Assembly: GCA_024401535.1 (NCBI GenBank)
Contig: JAKSKX010000004.1
Span: forward strand, 62,001-126,000
DNA length: 64,000 nt
DNA from: Paludibacteraceae bacterium
GTDB taxonomy: Bacteria > Bacteroidota > Bacteroidia > Bacteroidales > Paludibacteraceae
Direction of reading: 5' to 3'
Every line of letters begins with the position of its first letter. Positions within the stretch are counted from its first letter, which is position 1. The position numbers and the translations under genes were made by a program. The notes below the pieces were generated by a model. The model was not told where the DNA came from. It was given only the letters and a program-made list of their open reading frames with translations, and did not search any database. Shown piece by piece: positions 35,254 through 45,300 of the stretch.

Positions 35254-35297
35254 AACGACTTTTTTAATCATAGGCTAACTATGTTAGAAAAGTCGTT
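35254..35297 (+). terminator. Terminator of polA
   Basis: AACGACTTTT (35254-35263) pairs with AAAAGTCGTT (35288-35297) over a 24-nt loop, followed by TTGTTTTTTATT. Confidence 0.7.
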
Positions 35298-35337
35298 TGT
35301 TTTTTATTTATTAAGTTGAGCATTTCATATTTTGAAA

Positions 35338-35383
35338 CAAATAGCAAAGGCTTTTTGTTATAATAAAAAGCCTTTGCTATTTG
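35338..35383. terminator. 19-bp stem terminator for dus
   Basis: A perfect 19-bp stem (35338-35356 with 35365-35383) and an 8-nt loop, containing AAAGGCTTTTT, lies ~40 nt past the dus stop codon on the minus strand. It could stop transcription from either side. Confidence 0.8.
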
Positions 35384-35419
35384 AAATTGCGTATATCGAA
35401 ATACTAATATAATGACAGA

Positions 35420-36409
35420 TTATTTTTTAATAATCATTGATTGAGCTTTATCAATAATTTCAAATAGTCCATCCCTTGTTTCTTCTCTTAGCATTTGAAT
35501 TCTCGTTTGCTTAAAGTTGTCTATTCCTTTGAATAGTGGGGTAGCAGCTAAATGTCTCCTGCTATGGGTTATACCTCTTCTTTCATCTTCGAACATCTTG
35601 ATATTCTCGTCAATCAAGTCTTTCAAATATTGAATCAATATTTCATGTGCTTCCTGGTCAAGTTTGTGACCAGTTTTGATAAAGTGCTTCACTTCCTGAA
35701 AGATCCAAGGTCTTCCGAATGTAGCTCTACCGATCATAACAGCATCCACGCCATATTTATCAAAGCATTCCTTTGCTCTCTCTGGTGTGGTTACATCTCC
35801 GTTTCCTATTATAGGAATTGTCATTCTTGGGTTGTTTTTTACTTCTCCGATTAAAGTCCAGTCTGCTTCTCCTGTGTACATTTGAGCTCTTGTTCTTCCA
35901 TGAATAGCCAGTGCTTTGGCACCGCAGTCTTGAATTTGTTCAGCAAGTTCAACAATAATTTTGTTGCTGTCATCCCAACCCAAGCGAGTCTTGACAGTAA
36001 CCGGAAGTTTGACAGCCTTTACAACCTCTCTTGTTATTTCAAGCAATTTTGGAATATCTCTCAAAAGTCCGGCTCCTCCGCCTTTACCGGCAATTTTCTT
36101 AACAGGACATCCGAAGTTTAAGTCTATAATATCTGGTTTTGCTTCTTCCGCAATTTTTGCCGCCTCCACGATTGTTGCAGTGTCTTTGCCGTATAGCTGA
36201 ATAACCGTAGGTCTTTCCTCATCCTCTATATTAAGTTTGAGTTCAGTTTTTGCTATGCTTCTTATAAGTGCGTCGGCTGAAACAAACTCGGTATATACCA
36301 AGTCAGCGCCAAATCTTTTGCAAAGTTTACGAAAAGAAATATCTGTCACATCCTCCATAGGGGCTAAAAATAGAGGGTATTCCTTGAACTCTATATCACC
36401 AATTTTCAT
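35420..36409 (-). CDS. dusB: tRNA-dihydrouridine synthase (DusB-like)
   Basis: A 329-residue FMN enzyme that reduces uridines in the tRNA D-loop. Conserved: FLAPMEDVTDISFRKLC, the catalytic Cys in LNFGCPVKKIAGKGGGAGLL, VKTRLGWDD, ALAIHGRTRAQMYTGEADW and IGNGDVTTPE, then GRATFGRPWIF. The frame runs back to 36472. A consensus promoter at 36442-36472 puts transcription start near 36435, so the ATG at 36409 (MKIGDIEFKEYPLFL) is the real start. It is divergent from the U32 gene. DusB rather than DusA or DusC is the likeliest subtype for this phylum. Confidence 0.94.
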   Translation of the reverse strand: MKIGDIEFKEYPLFLAPMEDVTDISFRKLCKRFGADLVYTEFVSADALIRSIAKTELKLNIEDEERPTVIQLYGKDTATIVEAAKIAEEAKPDIIDLNFGCPVKKIAGKGGGAGLLRDIPKLLEITREVVKAVKLPVTVKTRLGWDDSNKIIVELAEQIQDCGAKALAIHGRTRAQMYTGEADWTLIGEVKNNPRMTIPIIGNGDVTTPERAKECFDKYGVDAVMIGRATFGRPWIFQEVKHFIKTGHKLDQEAHEILIQYLKDLIDENIKMFEDERRGITHSRRHLAATPLFKGIDNFKQTRIQMLREETRDGLFEIIDKAQSMIIKK

Positions 36410-36441
36410 AATTCTAAAAATTCTTATATTTTTTCTTCGTG

Positions 36442-36472
36442 CAAAAGTATTAAGTTTATAATTTTGCACCAA
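36442..36472 (-). promoter_or_regulatory. Overlapping divergent promoters of dus and the U32 gene
   Basis: On the minus strand TTG (36472-36470), 20 bp, TACTTTTG (36449-36442) drives dus. On the plus strand TAATTTTG at 36459-36466 fits the U32 gene. The two polymerase sites overlap, so they probably compete. Confidence 0.65.
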
Positions 36473-36488
36473 ATTAAAATCGAATATA

Positions 36489-37739
36489 ATGAGTTTTAAG
36501 AGATCAGATTTTGAAATAATGGCTCCGGTTGGTAGCTACGAGTCGCTTGCCGCAGCCATTCAGGCAGGTGCAAATTCAGTTTACTTTGGAATAGGCAAAC
36601 TAAATATGCGCTCCCATTCTGCCAATAATTTTACTGTCGAAGACCTAGCTAAAATAGCTTCTATCTGTAAAGAGAACGGACTTAAGAGTTACCTTACTCT
36701 TAATACTGTAATGTATGACGAAGACCTTTCTGATATGCGCAGTTATGTTGATGCTGCAAAAGACAATGGTATTTCGGCAATCATTGCTTCTGATATGTCA
36801 GTCATTCTTTATGCGGTTAGTGTAGGTGTAGAGGTTCACCTTTCAACTCAGCTTAATATTTCAAATGCTGAAGCTCTTAAATTCTATGCACAGTTTGCCG
36901 ATGTAGTTGTACTTGCTCGCGAACTTAATATGGACCAGGTAAAACATATTCATGAGCAAATTAAAGAGCAGAATATATGCGGTCCAAAGGGAGAACTTCT
37001 AAGAATTGAAATGTTCTGTCACGGAGCTTTGTGTATGGCCATATCTGGAAAATGCTATATGAGTCTTCATGAACTTAATGCAAGTGCTAATCGTGGTTCT
37101 TGCTATCAGGTTTGTCGCCATTCATACAGATTATTTGATGATGAGCGTGATATAGAAATCAAGGTTGACGACAAGTATTTAATGTCACCAAAAGATTTGA
37201 AGACTATTCATTTCCTTAATAAGTTGATAGACTCAGGAGTTCGCGTATTCAAAATTGAGGGTAGAGCAAGAAGCGCAGAGTATGTAAAGACTGTAGTTTC
37301 TTGTTACGATGAAGCTCTTCATTCTTACCTTGATAATACATTTAGCGAAGAAAAGATTGAAGATTGGAATACACGTTTGTCAACTGTATTCAATCGTGGT
37401 TTCTGGAATGGCTATTACCTAGGTCAGAGATTGGGAGAGTGGAGCAATGTTTATGGTTCAGAAGCAACAACTCGCAAGGTGTATATTGGTAAAAATACTC
37501 GTTATTATTCAAAGATTGGTGTTGCTGAATTCTTAATTGAAACTAAGTTCGGTCTTAAAAAAGGAGATTCTCTTTTAATCACAGGACCAACTACCGGAGT
37601 TATAGAATGTGTAGCAGAAGAAATACACCTTGATTGCGGTCCAGTTGAATCAGCAGAACGTGGTCAACTAGTTTCTATTAAAGTTCCTGTTAAAATTCGT
37701 CCTTCTGACAGACTTTATAAAATTGAAAATATTAAGTAA
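36489..37739 (+). CDS. Peptidase U32 family protein (RNA hydroxylation type)
   Basis: A 416-residue U32-family protein. The family signature is EMFCHGALCMAISGKCYMSL (~residues 177-196), with further cysteines in RGSCYQVCRHSYRL that bind an iron-sulfur cluster in characterised members. Relatives such as TrhP/YegQ and RlhA hydroxylate tRNA wobble uridine or 23S rRNA using prephenate-dependent chemistry; others were named collagenases. RNA modification is the likelier role, and the divergent neighbour is a tRNA-modifying enzyme. Its stop codon lies inside the first parS palindrome. Confidence 0.85.
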   Translation: MSFKRSDFEIMAPVGSYESLAAAIQAGANSVYFGIGKLNMRSHSANNFTVEDLAKIASICKENGLKSYLTLNTVMYDEDLSDMRSYVDAAKDNGISAIIASDMSVILYAVSVGVEVHLSTQLNISNAEALKFYAQFADVVVLARELNMDQVKHIHEQIKEQNICGPKGELLRIEMFCHGALCMAISGKCYMSLHELNASANRGSCYQVCRHSYRLFDDERDIEIKVDDKYLMSPKDLKTIHFLNKLIDSGVRVFKIEGRARSAEYVKTVVSCYDEALHSYLDNTFSEEKIEDWNTRLSTVFNRGFWNGYYLGQRLGEWSNVYGSEATTRKVYIGKNTRYYSKIGVAEFLIETKFGLKKGDSLLITGPTTGVIECVAEEIHLDCGPVESAERGQLVSIKVPVKIRPSDRLYKIENIK

Positions 37740-37755
37740 TGTTTCACGTGAAACA
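37740..37755. other. parS centromere site 1
   Basis: TGTTTCACGTGAAACA is an exact copy of the 16-bp ParB-binding consensus. It lies within a 28-bp perfect palindrome (37734-37761) that overlaps the U32 gene's stop codon. Confidence 0.85.
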
Positions 37756-37785
37756 TTACTTGAATACTAAGATAAATAAGATTGA

Positions 37786-37801
37786 TGTTTCACGTGAAAC
37801 A
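37786..37801. other. parS centromere site 2
   Basis: A second exact TGTTTCACGTGAAACA, centred 46 bp from the first, within a 40-bp perfect palindrome (37774-37813) that reaches the uvrC stop codon. The long palindrome could also act as the uvrC terminator. Confidence 0.85.
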
Positions 37802-37812
37802 TCAATCTTATT

Positions 37813-39618
37813 TTATTTATGGAATTCATTGTAAATAATAGTAGCTTTTGAAGTTCCGACTATTTTTGTTAACTCTTCGATAGTAGATTCTTTTATTTTT
37901 TTAATCGATTTGAATTCTTTGATTAATTTTTGTTTTGTAGATTCTCCTATACCTTTTATATCGAGAGATGATTGAATTTGTGTTTTACTTCGTTTTTCTC
38001 TGTGAAATGATATAGCAAATCTATGTACTTCATCCTGAATTGAAGCTAAAAATCTAAATAAAGATTCATTTGGATTGAGAGCTACATGAGCGGGAGGAAA
38101 ACCAAATAGTAGTTCGCGTGTATTGTGGTGGTCATCTTTTGCAAGTCCAGCTATAGGTATGTATATGTTTAGTTTGTCTTCTATTACTTTTCTTACACAT
38201 TCCATTTGACCTATACCTCCATCCACGATTATTAGGTTAGGGTATTTTTCTCCTTCCTCTTTCATTCTTGTGTACCTTCTCTCTACAACTTCCTGCATAG
38301 ATGCGTAGTCGTCCGGACCTTCCACAGTCTTTATATTAAATTTTCTGTAGTCTTTCTTTGAAGGTTTTGCGTTCTTGAATACAACGCATGCAGCCACAGC
38401 ATCCGTGCCTGATATGTTCGAATTATCGAAACTTTCTATATGTAGGGGCAGTTCTTTAAGTCCGAGTTTGTGCTGCAGTTCTGTCAAAAGTTTGACTGCT
38501 CGCTGCTCAGGATTAAATTTCTCTGCTTGTTTAAGTCTATCAAACTTATATTGCTTTACGTTGTTCTTTGATAAGTCGAGTAGCTTTTTCTTGTCTCCTC
38601 GTTCCGGAATGGTTATAGTTACGTTGTCCAAAGCAAAATTTATAGGAAAAGGAACTATTATTTCTCGTGAATAGCTCTTAAATCTTTCTCTCATTTCTGT
38701 AATAGCAGAGGACAGAATATCCTCTTTCTCCTCTTCTGTATTTATCTTATACTCGAAAGTATATGCCTGAGTGATTGTGCCGTTCATTACCTTGAGGAAG
38801 TTTACATAGGCATTGTTGTCTTCTATTTCTATTGCAAAAACATCAACATTAGAGATAACACTGCTAACAATAGTGGATTTTGAACGATAAAGTGATATCT
38901 TTTCTAATTTTTCCTTTATTCTTTGAGCCTCTTCAAACTTTAGTTCTTCTGCTGCCTTAGTCATTTTTGTCTTTAGGTAGCCTTCTAGAATATCTACATC
39001 GCCTTTTAGAATCATCTTTATTTCTTTAAGGTTTGATAGATATTCTTCCTCAGTTGAGTGACCTTCGCAGTAACCATCGCATTTTTTGATGTGGTATTGA
39101 AGGCAGACCTTGAATTTGCATTTGTTTATATTGTCCTCGGTAAGTGCATACTTGCAAGTGCGAATCTTGTAAATGTCATGAATAAGTTCCAGCACAGTCT
39201 TCATAGCCGGAAGGTAAGTGTATGGACCGAAATATTGTGAACCGTCTCTTATTATGTTTCTGGTTTGAAATATTCTCGGAAAAGACTCGTGTTTTATGCA
39301 AATAGAGGGGTAGGTCTTGTCGTCTTTAAGTAGAATATTATAGTGTGGCTGATGTTTCTTTATTAGACTGTTTTCCAGAAGCAGAGCGTCCTGTTCCGTA
39401 GCCACAACAATATATTTTATGTCCTCGATTTGTTTTACCAAAGCCCTTACCTTGGGTGAAGTCTGATATTTGTTGAAATAGGACGATACTCTGCGTTTCA
39501 AATTTACAGCTTTACCCACGTATATAATTATTCCTTCTTTGTTCAGGTATTGATATACCCCAGGATTTTCTGGTAGAGAAAGAACGATTTGCTTTAGTTT
39601 TGATATTTCCTTATCCAT
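37813..39618 (-). CDS. uvrC: Excinuclease ABC subunit C
   Basis: A 601-residue nucleotide-excision repair nuclease that incises both sides of a lesion with UvrA/UvrB. The N-terminal GIY-YIG domain reads NPGVYQYLNKEGIIIYVGKA...LKRRVSSYF (~residues 17-50). A UVR domain (MTKAAEELKFEEAQRIKEKL, ~210-230) contacts UvrB. The RNase-H-like nuclease region has IESFDNSNISGTDAVA, and LIIVDGGIGQ follows. Helix-hairpin-helix motifs lie at the end (LDIKGIGESTKQKLIKEF). The length is standard. The upstream membrane DnaJ-like gene ends 6 nt before it, so they are co-transcribed. Confidence 0.97.
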   Translation of the reverse strand: MDKEISKLKQIVLSLPENPGVYQYLNKEGIIIYVGKAVNLKRRVSSYFNKYQTSPKVRALVKQIEDIKYIVVATEQDALLLENSLIKKHQPHYNILLKDDKTYPSICIKHESFPRIFQTRNIIRDGSQYFGPYTYLPAMKTVLELIHDIYKIRTCKYALTEDNINKCKFKVCLQYHIKKCDGYCEGHSTEEEYLSNLKEIKMILKGDVDILEGYLKTKMTKAAEELKFEEAQRIKEKLEKISLYRSKSTIVSSVISNVDVFAIEIEDNNAYVNFLKVMNGTITQAYTFEYKINTEEEKEDILSSAITEMRERFKSYSREIIVPFPINFALDNVTITIPERGDKKKLLDLSKNNVKQYKFDRLKQAEKFNPEQRAVKLLTELQHKLGLKELPLHIESFDNSNISGTDAVAACVVFKNAKPSKKDYRKFNIKTVEGPDDYASMQEVVERRYTRMKEEGEKYPNLIIVDGGIGQMECVRKVIEDKLNIYIPIAGLAKDDHHNTRELLFGFPPAHVALNPNESLFRFLASIQDEVHRFAISFHREKRSKTQIQSSLDIKGIGESTKQKLIKEFKSIKKIKESTIEELTKIVGTSKATIIYNEFHK

Positions 39619-39624
39619 GAATGA

Positions 39625-40449
39625 CTAGTAGTTTTTAATCAGAATGTTGTATGCTTCGTTTATTTGTTTCATTTTATTGCTATGATATTTTTTAGTCATT
39701 TCATCGCTGTTTTCGTATCTGTCAGGATGATGTTCGAAGCATAGCTCTTTATATTTCTTTTTTATTTCGTCTTTTGTTGCAGTGTTATTTAACCCAAAAA
39801 TTTTAAGATTTTTTCTTTTGCTGTTATCTATATTTATGGATTCTTTATTTTCTTTTAATCTATGATTGAAACCAAATTCTGCCTTCAAGTGTTCTTTGTC
39901 TGTTTTTGAAAGAGAAAGTAAATTCATGGTTTTTTCAAGAAGTTTCTTTTCATGCTCGCAAATACCATTTTCTATTGCGGCTATTTTGTACATTGTTTGA
40001 CAAATACCGAACCTTCTGTTATAGGTGACATATTCCTTGTTTTCAATGCAAATATCAGCGATTTTAACGGGATTTTTTAGTTTTTCATTTAGTATGTTTA
40101 TTATCTCTTTCTCCCTTTTCCCATCGTTATATATTTTTTTTATGTAGTTGTAGAATATATTCTTTTCTTTGACGCTCACTATACCGTCACTGCGCATAAT
40201 TGCTGCTCCCAGTGTAGCAACAAGTTCGTTTTCCTTTTCTATGCTATCAGGTCCCAATAATTTTCCTATATGCGCCAGGCATAAAGCTCCAAATATAAAC
40301 CAAAGCGGAATTAATAGCAATCCACAAATTTTTAGAAGCTCTATAAGTCCTGAACTGTTTATTAACATTCCGTATTCAGTTACAAAATATAGGTATATGC
40401 TGATAACCAAAAATAAAAAATATCTTTTCTTTATCTTTATTTTCATCAT
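39625..40449 (-). CDS. Membrane-anchored TerB-like/DnaJ-domain protein (DjlA-like)
   Basis: A 274-residue protein resembling DjlA. Two N-terminal hydrophobic segments (~9-27 and ~36-62) are followed by a TerB-like helical domain (~80-195: ATLGAAIMRSDGIVSVKEKNIF) and a C-terminal J domain (~215-274) with the HPD motif in CFEHHPDRY and ending INEAYNILIKNY. It would recruit DnaK at the inner membrane. DjlA has one membrane segment, so the extra hydrophobic stretch is a difference. It is encoded directly ahead of uvrC. The in-frame ATG one codon later is an equally possible start. Confidence 0.75.
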   Translation of the reverse strand: MMKIKIKKRYFLFLVISIYLYFVTEYGMLINSSGLIELLKICGLLLIPLWFIFGALCLAHIGKLLGPDSIEKENELVATLGAAIMRSDGIVSVKEKNIFYNYIKKIYNDGKREKEIINILNEKLKNPVKIADICIENKEYVTYNRRFGICQTMYKIAAIENGICEHEKKLLEKTMNLLSLSKTDKEHLKAEFGFNHRLKENKESINIDNSKRKNLKIFGLNNTATKDEIKKKYKELCFEHHPDRYENSDEMTKKYHSNKMKQINEAYNILIKNY

Positions 40450-40501
40450 AATTTATAAAAATCCGTCTTTATCGATTTTTTTAACCTATTTTTCAAAATA
40501 T

Positions 40502-40545
40502 AAATGGTTTAAATTTTCCTTTTTAAGAAAAAACTTAAACCATTT
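40502..40545 (-). terminator. Terminator downstream of the barrel protein gene
   Basis: AAATGGTTTAA (40502-40512) pairs with TTAAACCATTT (40535-40545) on the minus strand, ~30 nt beyond the stop codon, with an A/T-rich loop. Confidence 0.6.
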
Positions 40546-40575
40546 AATTATATGAATGTTTTAGTATCTTTTTTA

Positions 40576-42348
40576 TTAAAATAGCAAAGTCAAACCTGCC
40601 ATGAAGTTAAATCTGTGAGTAGGGTAGCCGTACCAATTTTCGTACTTTTGATTCAATATGTTGTCGAACTTGACGAATGCGTCAAGGAAGCTCATAACTT
40701 TGTATGTTGCTCCAAGGCCAACGTCGTTGATATTCTTCATTTCTATTACCTTTCCGTTTACCAAAGCCTTGCGTCCTCCGGTAAAATTATAGAATACATT
40801 GAATCGAAGGTAGTCAGTGGCAATGTAAGCAACGTTAGTCTCTATCAAAGTTGATGGCAGCTGCCATGCCTCCTCCTGTTTGTCAAGAATCCATTTGTTG
40901 TAGTCGAATTTAAGGGAAACATCAAGTGTGTTCTTCCAGTTGTAGTTAATTCCTGTACCGAAAGAGAAGTTTCCTGCGTTGTCATCATATACTACATCAA
41001 ATGTATTTGCGTTATAGGAAGTTAGGCTGTCTATACTAACTGTTTTATTTACAAAGAAGTATGGATTGTTTACTACCTTGTATCCAACATGGAAATCTGC
41101 GCTGACTGCCCTGAAAATATTGAATTTTGTACCCACATAAACGTCAACAGGCGTGTAAGTGTCTTCAGGTCTGACAGTTGGTTCTATATAAAGGTTTTCA
41201 TCTACTACGGAGCGCAGATTGTTAACCTTGTAGTCTCCGGTAACGCCCGCATATAGATACCATATCTCGTCAATGATGTTTACATTACCGAAAATGTCCG
41301 GTGTAATCGAGAATTTTCTTCCCTGCTTGATACCAAACGCTGTCTTCAAACCAAGGTTGAAGTTACCAACTTCAGAAGTGAATGTATAGTATGGATTGAA
41401 CTTCAGTACTGTGTAATTTCCGAAGTTGTTGTTCTTCTTGAATCCTAGTTCTGTAGAATCGTTTGGAAGCTTGTTGAAGATGTTGTACATCTCGAACTGA
41501 AGGTTAATATGCGAGTCGTTTATCTTGCAAGCTCCATTCAAGTCAGTGTAGATAGTGTTTTCGGCAAAGTCCAGATTGGTTTTTAGCAGCTTATAGTTTG
41601 TCTGGAAGTCGTATTTCCACTTGTTTATGAAATCCTTGGTCTTGTATCTGAAATTGAAGCCAGCAGTAATGTGATGCGCCTTGTTGTCGTCATTTTCATA
41701 AACTAGGTCTTTCCTTCCTTCGTTTAGAGCAGAGAAATTGATTAAATCTCCGTTCAAACCGTAGTAATTGAATCTGTTGAAACCAAATTCTCCGTAACCG
41801 CCTATTTCTTTCTTTTTGATGCTTCTAAGGTATGACAGGCGCATTCTATTGTCGTTTATCAAACCTTTTGTCTTGAAGTCAGTAGAAAGTTCTGGGTATG
41901 ACTCCTTGAAGAAATTTACCTTTCCAAACGAAGAGTTATGTTTTAGTTTGAAGTCTAGCAGAGTTACATCGCTGCTATAGATTGGCGTATAAAGTTCACC
42001 AAGAAAAGAAGCCTTGTTTCCGCCTCCGACCTTGACATAACCCTTTTTGCTATAGTCATTCTTCTCCTGGTTGGAAGTGGCATAGTCAAGAGTAGGAATA
42101 ATGTTAGATTTAGGCTTGAAAGTGGAAGTTCCCTCTCTATAGTTAACCTCTAGCTTTTTTGTCTTCACATCTTTGATTTCCGGCATGGAGTTTATTTTTC
42201 CAGCTTCCTTTATAACTGGAGTGTATTCCTTTGTAACCTCTATGTCACGACGAATGATTGTGTCGTTTTTAGTACTTGTACTGTCGGTCTGGGCAAAGGA
42301 CGAAGTTGTGCCTAGAATCGACAGAATATATAAAACTGCTCTTTTCAT
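40576..42348 (-). CDS. TonB-receptor-like outer-membrane beta-barrel without a plug
   Basis: A 590-residue outer-membrane protein with signal peptide (GTTSSFAQ). A short periplasmic stretch has IIRRDIEVTKEYTPVIKEAGKINSMPEI. From ~residue 100 to the end are alternating beta strands typical of a TonB-dependent receptor barrel, ending in the outer-membrane signature NFMAGLTLLF with a terminal Phe. No plug domain is seen. It lies 9 nt after a very large TPR protein gene, and the pair are probably a functional unit. The role (porin, assembly factor or receptor) is unknown. Confidence 0.7.
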   Translation of the reverse strand: MKRAVLYILSILGTTSSFAQTDSTSTKNDTIIRRDIEVTKEYTPVIKEAGKINSMPEIKDVKTKKLEVNYREGTSTFKPKSNIIPTLDYATSNQEKNDYSKKGYVKVGGGNKASFLGELYTPIYSSDVTLLDFKLKHNSSFGKVNFFKESYPELSTDFKTKGLINDNRMRLSYLRSIKKKEIGGYGEFGFNRFNYYGLNGDLINFSALNEGRKDLVYENDDNKAHHITAGFNFRYKTKDFINKWKYDFQTNYKLLKTNLDFAENTIYTDLNGACKINDSHINLQFEMYNIFNKLPNDSTELGFKKNNNFGNYTVLKFNPYYTFTSEVGNFNLGLKTAFGIKQGRKFSITPDIFGNVNIIDEIWYLYAGVTGDYKVNNLRSVVDENLYIEPTVRPEDTYTPVDVYVGTKFNIFRAVSADFHVGYKVVNNPYFFVNKTVSIDSLTSYNANTFDVVYDDNAGNFSFGTGINYNWKNTLDVSLKFDYNKWILDKQEEAWQLPSTLIETNVAYIATDYLRFNVFYNFTGGRKALVNGKVIEMKNINDVGLGATYKVMSFLDAFVKFDNILNQKYENWYGYPTHRFNFMAGLTLLF

Positions 42349-42357
42349 CGTATATTG

Positions 42358-45300
42358 TTATTCCTTAATTTGACTTTTTTCTCTGCTTTCGATGTCATCA
42401 AGGCGAGCCTTGATTTCCATTGCTATATCATCTTTTCCCTTATAGTTGTCTCTTACGCTCAACAGATATTGTTTAGCCTCGAAATCTTTCTTTTGAGATA
42501 CATAGATGTCTGAAAGAAGAACGAAACTTTTTGCCAACCAATACTGGTGCGGAGTGTTTTTTTCGATGAAATCGAATATTTGTTTTTCTGCCTCCGCAGC
42601 TTTTCCGTCATTGAACGCATAGGCTGCAATCTTGTAGTTAGCTTCAGCTCCGTATTCATCCATGCAGTTGTCTGACAATACCTTGTAGTCTGTAACTGCA
42701 TAGATTATCTCGTTCTTCTGTTCGTAGCATTTTGCTCTTGTGTATAGTGCTTCCCTTTGAACCTTTGGGTCTGGCTTGTCACTGCGGATGATTACGTCTG
42801 CTGCAGTAATTGCTTCGTCAACCTTGTTGAGTTCCTTGTAGCAGCGCATTAGCAGTATTTTTGCCTTGTCTCTGTTCTCTACCTGTTCGGCAATCTCAAG
42901 CAGTCTCTGTATATGGTTTACTGCGTCATTGTACTCACCTTCCTTCATCTCTATTTCTGATAGAGTTGATAGGGCTTCTTCTAGGTGCGGAGAACCGGAC
43001 TGTGAAGCAATCATGTTAAGCTGACTCTTGGCTAGCTTGTTTTCTCCGATGTTGTAGTAGCTCAAGCCAAGATAGAAGTGTGAATTCTCGCTGAATATGC
43101 TGTTCGTAAACTTGTCGTTGTATTTGTTGAAACTGTTGATTGCCTCCTGATATTTGCCAAGAAGGTAGAGCTTTTCAGCCGCAAGATAAGTAAGAGAGTC
43201 TTGCTCGGAGATCTCAAATTTTGCGATTCCACCAAGGTTTTCCACGTATTGTGCGTAGCCATCAATGTTATTTTGCTCAAAATAGATTCTCTTGAGCCCT
43301 TCGAGAGATGTTTTTGCCTCTTCGCTATTAGGGAACATCTCAACAAGGCTCTTGTATATTTTCACGCTCTTGTCGAAATCCTCCATTTCATCGTAAAGCA
43401 TGGCAGTTTGAAGTTTTCCTTTTCTGCTCAATGGACTGTGGAAGAACTGGCGAGAAAGCTTGTCGTACGAGTTAATGGCATTCTTGTAGTCCTTCTTCAT
43501 TACATAGGAACGTCCGATTTCGTACATAGCATCGGCTATATATTCCGAATTAGGGAAAGTTGCTATCAATTTCTGTAGGGTATTGATCTTTCCAGTGTAG
43601 TTCTTTTGTAGTCCCTGAACAAATCCCTGCTGGAAGCATGCGTAGTCGGCACCTGAACCCTTTAGTGCGTAAACCTTTGCGTAACTCTTTTCTGCATTGC
43701 TGAAGTCGCGTGCGATGAAATAGCAGTCACCTATACGGTTGTTGGCATCGGCTACAAGTGTCTTGTTCTTGTCCTCGATGTTAACGAACTTGCGGAACCA
43801 AGTGAGTGCGGAACTATAGCTCTTGTTACTGAAATAGCAGTAGCCAAGGTTATAGTGTGCCTGATTAAATTCTGGACAATTTCTTGCTCCGGCACATCCG
43901 ATGAAGCTATGAAAGTCCTGAGTTGCCGCCTTAATGTCGTTAGTTCTATAGTTAGCTTCACCTCTCCAGTAGTATGTTTCAGCCTCGATATTATAGTCGT
44001 ACTGCTTGTCTATCAATGACTTAGTGAAGAATTCGTTTGCTTTCTCATAGTCACCTACCGAAAAGCTTTGTATTCCCATGCAATATAGAATTCTTTGGCG
44101 TGCCTGTAGAATGGCTGCATTTTTGTTCTTGATTTTTTGTATCGAGGCATAGGCAGCGTCATAATTCTTCGTAGTTAGATAGATGTTGATCAAGTAGTCG
44201 AAGATGCTGTCGCGATAGCGCGAGTCAGGGAACTTGTCAAGGAAAATTTCGAATACCTTCACAGATTCGTCAAACGCCGAGTAGCTTCCGTCGTAAACGG
44301 CAAGGGCGTAGTTGTACATTGCCTCCTCCTGAACATCTTTGTCGTATTCCATTTTTGAAGCCTGCTGGAAACACATTCTTGCGTTGTCCTTGTCCTTAAC
44401 CTTCAAGTATGCGTTACCAAGGCTGAGGTATGCGTTTTGGCTCATTTCATCGTCAATTGGAGTGACTTTCTTCAACTCCTCTATAGCCTTTTCCCACTGA
44501 TTTGTCTTGCAGTAGGATGTTCCAAGCATATAAATGTTGTTTCTAAGAATCTGGTCAGTACCTTCGGCATATTTGGAAAGGTAGTCGATTGTACTGTTGT
44601 AGTCGTTTTTCTTGAAGTAGCATTCTCCGACGATTCTATAGATTTCTGTATTGTTCTTGTTGTTAGGGTATTTATCGACAAGCCCAAGTCCGTATTCAAA
44701 GACTTTCTCGTCCATTCCCTTGCTGTAATAGATTTGGGTGATGTAGTACGGAACTATAGCCTCATAGTTTGCGTCATCCTGTAGAGAAATGAAAGCTGGA
44801 AGTGCAAGGTTGTAGTTTTTTTCCTGGTAATCTATGTAAGCCTTATAGTATCTGCTGGATTTTTCGTAGTTGTAGTCACCCATGTTTTGCAGAGTGACGA
44901 ACATTTCCTTAGCTTTTGCATAGTCTTGAAGTTGAAGGCAGCTGTAGGCATAGCGGTAAAAGTAGTCTGCCTGCTCCTTTTTGTTCAGTTTAGTCGGCTT
45001 AACAAAGGCGAAATAGTCCTGAGCAGCCTCCTTGTACTTGCCTCTGTCGAAAGAAAGCGAACCAAGAAGGAACTGAACGCGATTAGCATGCGGTGAATAT
45101 GGATTGTTTTTCAAAAATCTTACAAGCCTTCCGCGTGTGTCTTTTCTTCCCATCTCGTATGCACAGCATGAAAGGTAGTATTCAGCCTCGCCATAGTATG
45201 GGTCTCTGTCAACATCCTTGCCTGTCAAGTATTCTTCCAAATATCTGAAAGCTGTGTTGTACTGCTTGATGTCGTACATTTCTTTACCCTCGTAGTAAAG

